A stretch of 64,000 bases of DNA from Pseudomonas sp. PB120 (GCF_009761815.1 NZ_RWIN01000045.1:1-64000), one strand, 5' to 3'; positions 25,427 to 34,904 are shown, numbered from the stretch's first letter. The notes: generated by a model not told the origin, from the sequence alone. Numbers and translations are program-made.

Positions 25427-26746
25427 ATGACAGTTATCTATTCAAAGGTGACATGGGTCGCTGTGCTCATGAGTTTTTCAACCGCCTCTTTCGCTCTCGA
25501 TCAAAGTGATTCCGCCGGCTTTCTCGAAGACGGCAAGACGAAGCTTCTCAGTCGAAACTTCTACTTCAATCGTGATTTTCGCAGCGACTATGGCCCCACC
25601 AATCTGCGCCAGGAGTGGGCGCAAGGCTTCATTCTCGATTACAAGTCGGGCTATACGCAGGGGCTTGTCGGTTTCGGCCTTGATGCCTACGGGATGCTAG
25701 GGCTCAAGCTCGATGGCAGTCGTCAGCGCTCACAACTGAATCTGTTGCCGACTGACAGTAAAGGCGAACCGGAAAATGAATGGTCCGAAGGGGGCGGGGC
25801 GGTCAAAATGCGATGGTCCGCTACCGAACTGAAATACGGCAATCTGATGCCGCTCAATCCAGTGTTCGCGATGGCTAACGCGCGTCTGTTTCCGTCCAGT
25901 GCGCAAGGGTTCCAGCTGTTAAGCAATGACATCCCGCGATTGAGCCTCGACGCCGGGCACTTCACCTCGGGAAACGGGGTGAACTCCACGAACAATGATG
26001 GGCCGCTGAGTGCGTTTTATGCCCGAATCGACGCCAAGCGTGTCGATTATTTCGGCGGCTTCTACAAGGCTCCAGATAACGTGAAGCTGGGCGCGTTCGC
26101 AGCCAACTATCAGGACATCTGGAATCAGTATTTCGCCAGCGCCGATTACGTTTGGGCCATCGACAATTTGCAGTCCGTCAGTTTGTCGCTGGCCGGTTTT
26201 CACACGGAAGACAGCGGCAAAGCCCTTGCGGGAAAAATCGATAACAACACCTGGTCGGCGAGCCTGGCCTACAAGCGCGGCCCGCACAAGTTGACGCTTG
26301 GGCGGCAGGTGGTCAACGGTAATCAGCCCTATGACTACCTGGGGTTCGGCACCCAGCCGGGTGATGCCGTTGCCTTTCTCGCCAACAAATCGCAGAACGC
26401 CGACTTCAACCTTCCCCACGAACATTCCTGGCAATTGCGTTACGACCTGGACATGGTCGCGTTTGGCATTCCTGGCCTGGCCTTGATGGGGCGTTACCTC
26501 ACGAGCGATGGTATCGACGGCAGCGGTTATGGCGCAGGCGCCTATTCACGTTACAAGACGATTACCGACGGGAGCCGTTGGGAGCGCGATCTGGAGGTGA
26601 AATACGTGGTCCAGAGCGGGCCGGCAAAGGATCTGTCATTCAGGGTCAGGCAGGCTACCCTGCGCTCGGACGCGGCGGTGCAGCGTGCAGATCTACCCAA
26701 TCTGGACGAAGTGCGGGTGATCATCGAATACCCCTTCACCTTTTAG
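25427..26746 (+). CDS. OprD family outer-membrane porin
   Basis: A 439-residue outer-membrane beta-barrel. The signal peptide is residues 1-23 (cleavage after SFA). The mature start LDQSDSAGFLEDGKTKLLSRN and RNFYFNRDFR are OprD hallmarks, as are the final IIEYPFTF with terminal Phe. OprD family porins take up basic amino acids or aromatic acids. It heads the catabolic island, and like the benzoate/vanillate-type members it probably admits the aryl acid degraded by the genes that follow (inference). Confidence 0.93.
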   Translation: MTVIYSKVTWVAVLMSFSTASFALDQSDSAGFLEDGKTKLLSRNFYFNRDFRSDYGPTNLRQEWAQGFILDYKSGYTQGLVGFGLDAYGMLGLKLDGSRQRSQLNLLPTDSKGEPENEWSEGGGAVKMRWSATELKYGNLMPLNPVFAMANARLFPSSAQGFQLLSNDIPRLSLDAGHFTSGNGVNSTNNDGPLSAFYARIDAKRVDYFGGFYKAPDNVKLGAFAANYQDIWNQYFASADYVWAIDNLQSVSLSLAGFHTEDSGKALAGKIDNNTWSASLAYKRGPHKLTLGRQVVNGNQPYDYLGFGTQPGDAVAFLANKSQNADFNLPHEHSWQLRYDLDMVAFGIPGLALMGRYLTSDGIDGSGYGAGAYSRYKTITDGSRWERDLEVKYVVQSGPAKDLSFRVRQATLRSDAAVQRADLPNLDEVRVIIEYPFTF

Positions 26747-26823
26747 CGTTCGCTGGTTTTCTGTTGGATAAATAATTGACTAATTAGTCTGATATTAGGC
26801 GTTTGTGTTTGTTCTCCATAATT

Positions 26824-26855
26824 GACACATATGTTTTGTATTTGACATGTGTGTC
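26824..26855. promoter_or_regulatory. Putative promoter/operator of the catabolic operon
   Basis: GACACATATG (26824-26833) and CATGTGTGTC (26846-26855) form an inverted repeat with 9 of 10 pairs. Between them GTTTTGTATTTGACA (26833-26847) contains a TTGACA -35-like box. The same 15-bp motif, with one change, lies upstream of the maleate isomerase at 34890-34904. Probably the target of the TetR regulator at 34060. Confidence 0.5.
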
Positions 26856-26911
26856 GATTTGGAGGATTTTAGATCCATGCACATCGTTGCTCGGATGTTT
26901 GGAGAAAAATA

Positions 26912-28171
26912 ATGAACAGTCACTCGTCTTCCCAAGCCACTGCCGGATTCCTCAATACCGACTGGAATCCACGGAACGTGCCGGCGGGTACCACCACGAC
27001 CAACGTGGTTTTGCGTACCGCCGACAAGGCTGCAACTTCCGGTTCGCTGTACCAGCCCGCCACGGCCACCGACACCGTGGTTTGCGTCATGCACCCTCGT
27101 GAGTTCATGGCCTGCCATTACCTGATTCCCGACATCGTCGAAGCTGGCTATGCCGCCTGGTCCCAGGCGCCCCGGTCGGTCGGCAATGACCTGCGCCTGG
27201 AGCACGAACTGGCTTTGCACGACGTGGCTGCCGGTCTTAATCATCTGCAATCCATCGGCTTCAAACGCATCATCTTGCTGGGCAATTCCGGGGGGGCCGG
27301 TTTGTATGCGTTCTACACTGAGCAGGCTTCGCTGCCGAGTGACAAGCGCATCAGCAAAACCCCTGGCGGCCGCCCGACCTTGCTGGCCGGGTTGAACATG
27401 CCGCTCCCGGCAGGATTGGTGTTCATCGGTCCGCATCCGGGGCAGGGGGCGTTGTTGATGAACTGTATCGATCCGTCGGTCACCGATGAAAACGATGCGC
27501 TGTCAATCGACCCGACGCTCGATCCGCTGAACCCGGGCAACGGGTTTCATGGCCCGAGCGATACCCACTATTCACCGGCGTTCGTTCAGCGTTACCGCGC
27601 AGCCCAGCGTGAGCGTGTTGCTCGGCTCGACCAGCGCGCTCGTGAACTGATCCAGCGACGTCAAGCCGCGCGCCAGCGGGTCAAGGAATTGGGCCGCGAT
27701 GCCAGCATCGAAGATCGCCGCGTTGCCGCCCACACCCCAATCATCAACGTCTGGCGTACCGATGCCGACCTGCGCTGTTTCGACCTGAGCCTGGACCCCT
27801 CCGAACGCCGTTTCGGCTCTTTGTGGGGTAGCGACCCCTACATTTCCAACTATGGCGCTGTCGGTTTCGCCCGCCAATGCACCCCCGAAAGCTGGCTCTC
27901 CACCTGGTCGGCGTTGTCGTCCAATGCGTCGCTGGCGCGAGCGGCTTATGCCTTGACCCAGCCGACGCTGGTGGTCGAGTACACCGGGGACCAAGCCTGT
28001 TTTCCTGGCGATGTGCAAACGATTTTCGATGCACTGGGTTCCGCGGACAAACAGCACCACCGTGTCAGCGGCGACCACCATGGCCGATCTATTCAGCCTG
28101 ATGGCCCTTTAGGTCGCCGTGAGGCAGGCCAACGCCTGTCGGCCTGGCTGCAGCAGCATTTTGCGCAGTAA
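26912..28171 (+). CDS. Alpha/beta hydrolase
   Basis: A 419-residue hydrolase. IILLGNSGGAGLY supplies the nucleophile elbow GNSGG, preceded by a VCVMHPREFMACHYLIPD region equivalent to the oxyanion loop; QPTLVVEYTGDQACFPGD carries the acid and VSGDHHGR the catalytic His. It is longer than typical C-C hydrolases because of an Arg-rich insertion near residues 230-270. It is the first gene after the operator at 26824, followed by the VOC dioxygenase-like gene 38 bp later. It may hydrolyse a ring-cleavage product or an ester form of the substrate (inference). Confidence 0.85.
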   Translation: MNSHSSSQATAGFLNTDWNPRNVPAGTTTTNVVLRTADKAATSGSLYQPATATDTVVCVMHPREFMACHYLIPDIVEAGYAAWSQAPRSVGNDLRLEHELALHDVAAGLNHLQSIGFKRIILLGNSGGAGLYAFYTEQASLPSDKRISKTPGGRPTLLAGLNMPLPAGLVFIGPHPGQGALLMNCIDPSVTDENDALSIDPTLDPLNPGNGFHGPSDTHYSPAFVQRYRAAQRERVARLDQRARELIQRRQAARQRVKELGRDASIEDRRVAAHTPIINVWRTDADLRCFDLSLDPSERRFGSLWGSDPYISNYGAVGFARQCTPESWLSTWSALSSNASLARAAYALTQPTLVVEYTGDQACFPGDVQTIFDALGSADKQHHRVSGDHHGRSIQPDGPLGRREAGQRLSAWLQQHFAQ

Positions 28172-28209
28172 TCCAACTGCCCCTCAATTCATCCACGCTG
28201 GAGGCGTCC

Positions 28210-29103
28210 ATGACCGCTTTGGAACCCACCCCCGCTACATTGCAGCTGCACGGTGTCGATCACACCGCGCGACCGACCTGGAAACTGCGGGAAACCATCG
28301 AGTTCTACCGCGACAAGCTCGGCTTGCCGCTGATTCATGTGATTTCTGCAAGAGGTTGGGGACCGGAAACCCACCCCGACTTCCTGCACTTTTTCTTCGA
28401 CAGCGGAAAGGGCAGCACCATCGCCTTTTTCTACTACCTGGGTTCGGATCAGCCGGACGCACTTGAAGGCCGCAGCGACATGCGTCCGGCGCCGGACGAC
28501 CATGTGTTCGACGCAACCCATACTGCGTGGGAGGTCCAGAGCGAAGGCGAGTTGCAAGCGTGGAAGCACCGACTGGAAGCTCAAGGTTTGAATGTCTCGG
28601 TGGAAACCCGCCATGAAGTCATCGAGTCGATTTACGTGCGTGACCCCAATGGCTATTTCATCGAATTCACCCGCAAGTTGCGGGCCTTGGGAGCGCTGGA
28701 TGCCAGCGATGGCTTGCTGACGCTGGAGGCCGCGCTGGACGCAGAAGACAAGGCGCGAAACGACGGTCGCCGGGTCACTGAAATCGACGAGGTGTGGGCG
28801 CGCAAGGCGCAGCTGATTGAAGCCCGAAACGGCAGTGGCAGCGCGCCGGTTCGGTTGTACATCCCGCAGGTCGAAGAGTTTTCCTCGATCATCAAGGACG
28901 CCGCTCACCGCGATGACTGCCGGGTGGTGCCGATGGAGGGCTATGACCGTATCGATGCCGATGCGCCCATCGAGTTTCGCCGCAGCGTGCTGGGGGTCAA
29001 ACCGGCCATCTGGTACGGACTGTTCACCGGCGGCGTACACGGCACTATCGAGGTATTGGACCGGGATGTTGTGCGGATCGCACCTGCCCTGGCGAATGGA
29101 TAA
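28210..29103 (+). CDS. VOC-fold protein, extradiol-dioxygenase-like
   Basis: A 297-residue protein with a VOC domain over residues 12-155. H18, H104 and E152 fall where the 2-His-1-carboxylate iron ligands of type I extradiol dioxygenases lie (GVDHTARP, DATHTAWEV, YFIEFT). The C-terminal half (VRLYIPQVEEF ... GGVHGTIEVLDRD) does not show a second obvious VOC domain. GGAGG lies 5 bp before the ATG. Given its neighbours (aryl-CoA hydroxylase, thioesterase, maleate isomerase), it is the best candidate in the cluster for the ring-opening step, but a non-oxidative role is possible. Confidence 0.75.
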   Translation: MTALEPTPATLQLHGVDHTARPTWKLRETIEFYRDKLGLPLIHVISARGWGPETHPDFLHFFFDSGKGSTIAFFYYLGSDQPDALEGRSDMRPAPDDHVFDATHTAWEVQSEGELQAWKHRLEAQGLNVSVETRHEVIESIYVRDPNGYFIEFTRKLRALGALDASDGLLTLEAALDAEDKARNDGRRVTEIDEVWARKAQLIEARNGSGSAPVRLYIPQVEEFSSIIKDAAHRDDCRVVPMEGYDRIDADAPIEFRRSVLGVKPAIWYGLFTGGVHGTIEVLDRDVVRIAPALANG

Positions 29104-29232
29104 AAACGGGATGTCGAGTTGCGCGCCTGGCGTGAACGCAACCCTCCCGAAACTGCCCTGAATGCCGTGCACTTGCATAAAAATAAGTAACCGCTACGGG
29201 AAGTTTGTCCCGCAGCAGGAGGCAAGAAGTAA

Positions 29233-30900
29233 ATGAAAGGTATACACAGCCCCATCGCCGGGGTGGTTTATCCCGTGGCGCAACGTGCCACTGAATATTT
29301 TGCCAACGACGCCTGGGTCGATGCGACCGTCGGCCAGGTCCTTCGTGAAACGGCCGCGCGTTACCCCGAACGTATTGCATTCGTTTGCGATGATGCCAGC
29401 CTGACTTTCGCCGAACTCGACGAGACCAGCGAGCGGCTGGGCGCAGCCCTGTTGGACATGGGACTGAACACGGGTGACCGGGCGATCTTCCAGCTCGGCA
29501 CCTCGCTGCAAACCGTGATCGTGCTCATGGCCTGCTTCAAGTCTGGCATTGTTCCGGTCTGCTCATTGCCTCAGCACCGTGAAGTCGAAATCGGTCAGCT
29601 GGCCACCAAGTCGTCGGCCCGGGGTTACTTCGTTCAGGCGGATTTTGGCCGTGACGATCTGGTGGCATTCGCTCGCGGCATGCTCGCCCAGAGCAGCACC
29701 CTCGAGCACCTGATCGTGGTGCGCGGGCAATTCGACGGGTTGGCCAACGTCGAATCCATGATTGCGAACATGCCACTGGACGTCGCTCGCGACCGTCTCG
29801 CGCGAGTGAAGCTGGGCAGTGAAGACGTCCTGAGCTTCCAGTTGTCTGGCGGTACTACAGGAACACCGAAAATCATTCCGCGTTTCCACGCCGAATACCT
29901 GGGGCATTCTCGGGACCTGGCCAAGCTGTATCAGGTTGATGAGCAGAGCAAGGTCATCTGGTCGTTGCCGTTGTTGCATAACGCCGGGCAGCTCTACGTG
30001 CTACTGCCGCCGCTCCTGTTTGGCATGAGCACCATTCTGATGTCCCGGGTCGACATTCCGCTGATGCTCGATCTGATCGAGCGGCACCAGGTGACTCATG
30101 CCATCTCCATCGGGCCGGTCGCCCCACAGCTGCTGGCCTATCAGGAGGTGAGCAAGCATGACCTGAGCTCGCTGAAGATGTTCGCCACCATGAGCCGCTC
30201 GGAGATTCTCGAAGCTCATTTGAACGTGCCGTGCTCCAACCTCTACGGTTTGACCGAGGGCCTGTTATTCGGCGCCGCCCCGGATGCACCGCAATACGTT
30301 CGGCATCAGACCCAGGGCTCGTCGGGCTGCGCCTACGACGAATTGCGGTTGCTCGATCCCGACAGCGAACAACCTGTCGGGGCTGGGCAGATGGGTGAGT
30401 TGTGTTTCCGGGGACCCTCGACCCTGAACGGTTATTTCGATGATCCGGCCGCCAATCACGGTGCGTTCACTTCGGACGGTTTCTACCGTTCGGGAGACAT
30501 GATGACCGCCCATGTGGTTGATGGCGTGACCCATTACACCTTCGAAGGCCGCCTGCGAGACAACATCAACCGCGGCGGCGAGAAGATCGGCTGCGAAGAA
30601 GTGGAAAGCTTTGTATGCCGCCATCCGGCGATTGCCGACGCAAAACTGGTGGCAATGCCCGATCCGATCTACGGCGAAAAAGGCTGCATCTTTATCATCC
30701 CGCGTACGGGCGCAGTGTTGCCGGATCTCAAAGGGCTCAGTGACTTCCTGGTAGAGCATGGCCTGGCCAGGTTCAAGTCTCCGGAGCGTATCGAATTGAT
30801 CGACGTCTTCCCGGTGACCAAGGTCGGCAAGCTGGACAAGCCTGCGCTCAAGCGTGTGCTGGCTGAACGCATGGCACTGGAAGAGGCCCGTGCCTCATGA
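29233..30900 (+). CDS. Aryl-acid AMP ligase / acyl-CoA synthetase
   Basis: A 555-residue ANL-superfamily enzyme. The P-loop is LSGGTTGTPKIIPR, the A5 motif NLYGLTEGLL, A7 GFYRSGDMM, A8 GRLRDNINRGGEKIGCEEVES and A10 VGKLDKPALKR with its catalytic Lys. It resembles 2,3-dihydroxybenzoate/salicylate-activating enzymes (EntE, SdgA-like). Since no carrier-protein genes are near but an aryl-CoA hydroxylase is, it should make the CoA thioester of a hydroxybenzoate-like acid. The stop overlaps the thioesterase start by 4 bp (ATGA). Confidence 0.9.
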   Translation: MKGIHSPIAGVVYPVAQRATEYFANDAWVDATVGQVLRETAARYPERIAFVCDDASLTFAELDETSERLGAALLDMGLNTGDRAIFQLGTSLQTVIVLMACFKSGIVPVCSLPQHREVEIGQLATKSSARGYFVQADFGRDDLVAFARGMLAQSSTLEHLIVVRGQFDGLANVESMIANMPLDVARDRLARVKLGSEDVLSFQLSGGTTGTPKIIPRFHAEYLGHSRDLAKLYQVDEQSKVIWSLPLLHNAGQLYVLLPPLLFGMSTILMSRVDIPLMLDLIERHQVTHAISIGPVAPQLLAYQEVSKHDLSSLKMFATMSRSEILEAHLNVPCSNLYGLTEGLLFGAAPDAPQYVRHQTQGSSGCAYDELRLLDPDSEQPVGAGQMGELCFRGPSTLNGYFDDPAANHGAFTSDGFYRSGDMMTAHVVDGVTHYTFEGRLRDNINRGGEKIGCEEVESFVCRHPAIADAKLVAMPDPIYGEKGCIFIIPRTGAVLPDLKGLSDFLVEHGLARFKSPERIELIDVFPVTKVGKLDKPALKRVLAERMALEEARAS

Positions 30901-31382
30901 ATACCACGGAAGCAGTGATCAGCCAGGTGCCGTTCATTGTTCGGCGCCGGGTAAAGTGGGGCGATTGCGATCCGGCTGGCGTGGTGTATACGCCGGTGTT
31001 CGGCGAGTACGTGATTTCCACCGCAGAGTTGTTCTACGAACAGCTGCTGGGCATGTCGCCGCAGCATGCCAAACAGCACCATGGCTTCGGCACGCCGACC
31101 CGGGCGCTGGCCTTCGATTTTCGTGGATCGATGCGCCCGGACGACGAGTTCGATACCGAGGTGCAGGTCAGCGAAATCCGTAGCCGCAGCTTCGTGCTGA
31201 CGTTGACCGCGCGCACTCAGGCCGGCGACATCGTATTCATTGCCACCCACACCCCCGTGTGCGTCGCCCGAGACGAACGCAAAGGGATTGTCATCCCTGA
31301 CGTCTTCCGCCAAGCCCTGCTCAGTTATCAGAGTAATCATGCACAGGTGCTCAAAGCGCCTGACTCCGAGGTGTCCTCATGA
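30897..31382 (+). CDS. 4HBT-family acyl-CoA thioesterase
   Basis: A 161-residue hotdog-fold thioesterase. WGDCDPAGVVYTPVFGEYV is the 4-hydroxybenzoyl-CoA thioesterase signature, with Asp at the active site. It overlaps both neighbours by 4 bp, so ligase, thioesterase and hydroxylase are translated as a unit. Its likely job is to release the hydroxylated acid from CoA after the flavoprotein has acted, as SdgD-type thioesterases do for gentisyl-CoA (inference). Confidence 0.88.
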   Translation: MNTTEAVISQVPFIVRRRVKWGDCDPAGVVYTPVFGEYVISTAELFYEQLLGMSPQHAKQHHGFGTPTRALAFDFRGSMRPDDEFDTEVQVSEIRSRSFVLTLTARTQAGDIVFIATHTPVCVARDERKGIVIPDVFRQALLSYQSNHAQVLKAPDSEVSS

Positions 31383-32530
31383 AAATTGCAATCGTCGGCG
31401 GCGGGCCTGCCGGCCTGTACTTCGCACTCTTGGCGAAAAAACATAATCCACGCCATGACATCGTGGTCTACGAGCAGAATTCCCGCGACGCAACCTATGG
31501 CTGGGGGGTGGTGTTTTCCGATGTCGGGCTGGCCGCGTTTGCCGAAGCGGATCCGGAATTTCACAAGGAATTCATTGCGCACCATGTGGCGTGCGATTTC
31601 CTCGAAATCGTTCACCGCGATACGCACGTGCAGGTTCACGGCAATCACTTTTCCCGGACCTCGCGGATCGACATGCTGCACACCCTGCAGAACGCTTGTG
31701 AGCGCGCCGGTGTACAGGTCAATTACGGCCAGCGCATTGAAGACTTCGACGCCTTGGCCAGCCAGGTCGATATTCTGGTTGCGGCTGATGGCACCAATAG
31801 CCGTGTCCGTACCCATTACGCCGACCACTTCAAACCGAGCTTCGAAGGTCGGCGCAACAAGTTCGCCTGGTACGGCACCCGGCAACGCTTCCATCCGGTG
31901 TCACTGATTTTCCGTGAGAGTGAGCACGGCGTGTTCATCGCCCACAGTTATCAGTACAGCCCGCAGTTGAGCACTTTCCTGGTGGAAGTTGACCCCCAGA
32001 CCTGGCAGCGGGCGGGTCTGGAGCACGCCAGTGAAGAGGAGAGCCGGCGGATTTGCGGTGAGATTTTCGCCGCCGACCTGGGGGGTAACGAGTTGCTGAG
32101 CAATCGCTCCCTGTGGTTCGAAGCCAACGTCGTGCGTAACGAACGCTGGACTCACGACAATGTCGTCCTGCTGGGCGATGCCCTGCGCACGGTGCACTTC
32201 TCCCTGGGTTCCGGAACACGCATGGCCATGCAGGATGCGATCGCGTTACATCGTGCGCTGGTGGAGCATCCCGCTGATGTGCGCGCCGCATTCGACCTGT
32301 TCGAATCGGCGCGACGCGGCGCGTCCACCAGCTTCCAGACCGCCGCGGCACGCAGCCTGGACTGGTACGAAAACGTCGCCGACAAGTTGCACCTGGACCC
32401 GGTCAGCTTCGCCTATGACTACATGGGGCGTACCGGCCAGGTCTCTCACGATGACTTGCGCCAACGCGATCCGTACTTTGTCGCTGCCGTGGAAAAGCGT
32501 GTTCCGTCGTCGCAGGTGGCGGCGGGTTGA
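31379..32530 (+). CDS. FAD-dependent aryl-CoA monooxygenase, salicylyl-CoA 5-hydroxylase-like
   Basis: A 383-residue class A flavoprotein monooxygenase. GGGPAGLYFALLAKK is the FAD dinucleotide motif, DNVVLLGDALRTVHFSLGSG the GD motif that binds FAD ribityl, and the tail SFAYDYMGRTGQVSHDDLRQ is characteristic of salicylyl-CoA 5-hydroxylase and of the N-terminal half of anthraniloyl-CoA monooxygenase. It would hydroxylate an aryl-CoA para to an existing hydroxyl or amino group, giving a gentisyl-CoA-like product. Only the monooxygenase half is present, so the reductase-fused anthraniloyl-CoA type is unlikely. Confidence 0.87.
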   Translation: MKIAIVGGGPAGLYFALLAKKHNPRHDIVVYEQNSRDATYGWGVVFSDVGLAAFAEADPEFHKEFIAHHVACDFLEIVHRDTHVQVHGNHFSRTSRIDMLHTLQNACERAGVQVNYGQRIEDFDALASQVDILVAADGTNSRVRTHYADHFKPSFEGRRNKFAWYGTRQRFHPVSLIFRESEHGVFIAHSYQYSPQLSTFLVEVDPQTWQRAGLEHASEEESRRICGEIFAADLGGNELLSNRSLWFEANVVRNERWTHDNVVLLGDALRTVHFSLGSGTRMAMQDAIALHRALVEHPADVRAAFDLFESARRGASTSFQTAAARSLDWYENVADKLHLDPVSFAYDYMGRTGQVSHDDLRQRDPYFVAAVEKRVPSSQVAAG

Positions 32531-32606
32531 ACCCGAGGCAGAAGTGCCGGTCACCCGGCGCGTATCAATCAATAACAACAACAATTGATGCTTGATGGAG
32601 CCAATC

Positions 32607-33992
32607 ATGAACACGATCGACGTGGGCGAAGTGATCGACAACAGTCGGCTGAGTCGCTTGCAAGTGCTGGTGCTGGTGATGTGCGGGATTTGCATGATCA
32701 TTGACGGGTTTGACGTTCAGGCCATGGGCTACGTCGCGCCGGCGATCATTCAGCAATGGGGTATCAACAAGTCGGACCTGGGGCCAGTGTTTGGTGCCGG
32801 TCTGATCGGCATGGCCGTGGGGGCGCCGTTGGCGGGGATTCTTGCCGACCGTTTGGGGCGACGACTTATTCTGATCATCGCCCTGATCGGCTTGAGTGCC
32901 GGCATGGCGGCCACCGCAACGGCTGACACCGTTCGCGACCTGCTTGTGCTGCGTTTCCTGGCCGGGTTCTGCATGGGGGCCATCGTGCCCAATGCCATGG
33001 CCATGGCCGGTGAGTTCAGCCCCTTGCGTAACCGCGTCACCCTGGTGATGTTGACCTCTTGCGGGTTTGTGGTTGGGGGCGCATTGGGCGGGACATTGGC
33101 GGTAATGATGATCGAGCCCCTGGGGTGGCAATCCGTCTTTTTGGTCGGTGCGGCGGCGCCTTTGCTGTTGGCTGTCTTGATGCTGATTATCATGCCTGAG
33201 TCGATACAGTTTCTGGTGCTGCGTCAGCGCAAGCTGGATCGTGTCAGGGGCTGGCTGCGCCGTATTGATGGCGCGCTGCACCTGCAGCCGGACACCCGAT
33301 TGCAGGTGAGGGATGCACCGGTTGGCAAGCGCTCCTCCTTGCTTGACCTTGTTCGCGACTCGCGCGGGTTGGGCACCGCGATGCTGTGGATCATCCTGTT
33401 TATGAACCTCTTGGGCGCCTATTTTCTCGCGAGCTGGCTACCCGTCATCATGCACGATGCCGGCCACGACACTTCTTCGGCGGTGCTGGCAGGTACATTG
33501 CTTTGGACCGGAGGGATCATCGGCAACCTGGTCCTGGGCTGGTTCGTTGACCGCCGGGGCTTCGGGCCCGTCATGGTGTGCATGTTTGCCGTCGCCGCTG
33601 TGGCGATAGCAGTGCTGGGTCAAGTGGCCACATCGATGGTCAGCGCCACTATCGTCATCGCGATTGCAGGATTCTGTGTGCTGGGCGGGCAAAGCGCACT
33701 TAACGCGCTGGCGACGGTATTTTACCCCGCCACCATGCGCTCCACCGGGGCTGGCTGGGCGTTGGGTGTTGGCCGGTTGGGGTCGATCGTCGGGCCGGTG
33801 ATCGGGGGCGAGTTGATGCGCCTGGGGTGGACCTCGCAGTCGTTGTTGCTGGCCGCATCCCTGCCCGCATTTCTTGCATTGCTGGCCAGCCTGGTGTTCT
33901 GGTTTCAAGGGGGGCTGCCGCGACCGGTGCTGCGCTCCCGCTCTTTAGATGCGGTAACACCTGCATCCCTCACTAAAGTGCAGAGATCATGA
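32607..33992 (+). CDS. Aromatic acid:H+ symporter (AAHS) family MFS transporter
   Basis: A 461-residue permease with about 12 hydrophobic segments. CMIIDGFDVQAMGYVAP is the DGFD signature in helix 1 of AAHS transporters (PcaK, BenK, GenK), and GILADRLGRRLILI the loop 2-3 motif. Start ATG at 32607 has GGAG 7 bp upstream; TTG 32592 and ATG 32595 upstream are less likely. It probably imports the aryl acid after passage through the OprD porin. Confidence 0.92.
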   Translation: MNTIDVGEVIDNSRLSRLQVLVLVMCGICMIIDGFDVQAMGYVAPAIIQQWGINKSDLGPVFGAGLIGMAVGAPLAGILADRLGRRLILIIALIGLSAGMAATATADTVRDLLVLRFLAGFCMGAIVPNAMAMAGEFSPLRNRVTLVMLTSCGFVVGGALGGTLAVMMIEPLGWQSVFLVGAAAPLLLAVLMLIIMPESIQFLVLRQRKLDRVRGWLRRIDGALHLQPDTRLQVRDAPVGKRSSLLDLVRDSRGLGTAMLWIILFMNLLGAYFLASWLPVIMHDAGHDTSSAVLAGTLLWTGGIIGNLVLGWFVDRRGFGPVMVCMFAVAAVAIAVLGQVATSMVSATIVIAIAGFCVLGGQSALNALATVFYPATMRSTGAGWALGVGRLGSIVGPVIGGELMRLGWTSQSLLLAASLPAFLALLASLVFWFQGGLPRPVLRSRSLDAVTPASLTKVQRS

Positions 33993-34059
33993 CCGATCTT
34001 GTCCTGTGCCGCTGGCGCTGGCATTCTGCGGCTACTTTGAATGGGATCTACTGCACCTC

Positions 34060-34767
34060 ATGTCCAATACCTCTAAAAACAAAGCGCCGGCCCGTTACGA
34101 GCTGGTGATGAACCAGTTGATGGAAGCGGCTGAACGCCTGTTTGCGCAGAAAGGGGTCGCGGGCACATCGCTTCAGGAACTGGCCGAGGCCGTTGGCCTG
34201 ACACGTACCGGCATCTATCACTACGTCAAGGGCAAGGATGAAATGCTCGAGACGCTGGTGCGTGGTTTCACGTTGGAGACTGCTCGGGACCTGGAACGCC
34301 TGGCTGCTGAAGATAGCGCAAGCGCAATGGACCGATTGCGCGAAGGCGTGACCAACATGGCCTGCAAAGTGGCCCAGCATCCGCAACGCTTTCGTTTGCT
34401 GCTGACCAGTGAGGGTGCGTTTCCGGAAGCCTTGGCCAAGCAGTACCGAACGGCCCGAAAGCGAACCTTGGCGGCATTGACCGATCTGGTGGCGCAGTCC
34501 ATCCGTGAAGGGTCCTGTCGCGCTGTGAACGATGAGATGGCTGCATTTTCACTGCTGGGCGTCTGTAATTGGGTGGCCTTCTGGTACCCCCATGGCGAGA
34601 AGACCAGCAACTTGACCCCTGAGCAGCTCTCCAGTCAATTGACGGCAATTGCGCTTGAAGGCCTGGTGGCCGGACGCGATGCGTCAGGTGCGGGCGGTGT
34701 TGCGCATATGATCGGCCTGTTGCGCGAAGACATTGATCGTCTTGAAGGCATGATCACAGCCGAATGA
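34060..34767 (+). CDS. TetR family transcriptional regulator
   Basis: A 235-residue repressor. MEAAERLFAQKGVAGTSL, then QELAEAVGLTRTGIYHYVKGKDEML form the HTH. The C-terminal domain contains NWVAFWYPHGEKTSNLTPEQL, like TetR regulators of CoA-dependent aromatic or fatty acid catabolism (BadR/FadR-type TetR), which usually sense a CoA thioester. The ATG at 34060 is preferred over upstream frames. It lies within the catabolic island and is the likely reader of the shared promoter motif at 26833 and 34890. Confidence 0.88.
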   Translation: MSNTSKNKAPARYELVMNQLMEAAERLFAQKGVAGTSLQELAEAVGLTRTGIYHYVKGKDEMLETLVRGFTLETARDLERLAAEDSASAMDRLREGVTNMACKVAQHPQRFRLLLTSEGAFPEALAKQYRTARKRTLAALTDLVAQSIREGSCRAVNDEMAAFSLLGVCNWVAFWYPHGEKTSNLTPEQLSSQLTAIALEGLVAGRDASGAGGVAHMIGLLREDIDRLEGMITAE

Positions 34768-34889
34768 CCCATTGTTTGCGCCCGGTGAGCCGGGCGTAAA
34801 CGCTCAGGGCAATTCCTGCCGAGCGCTGATTGATTTTTCAGCTGCAGCATTCCATTTCTCTATTGATTGCGTGTTGTGTCGACATGTTT

Positions 34890-34904
34890 GTTTTGTGTTT
34901 GACA
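34890..34904 (+). promoter_or_regulatory. Shared 15-bp promoter motif upstream of maleate isomerase
   Basis: GTTTTGTGTTTGACA, differing by one base from 26833-26847, with a TTGACA -35-like box at its end; TAGATT lies 16 bp downstream as a possible -10. About 65 bp upstream of the maleate isomerase start. Confidence 0.5.

Noticed and set aside
29233..30900. AMP ligase as part of a siderophore pathway (EntE/PchD-like).
   Set aside because: No carrier-protein domain, NRPS, isochorismate synthase or Fur-type promoter is nearby; the overlapping catabolic genes give a better context.
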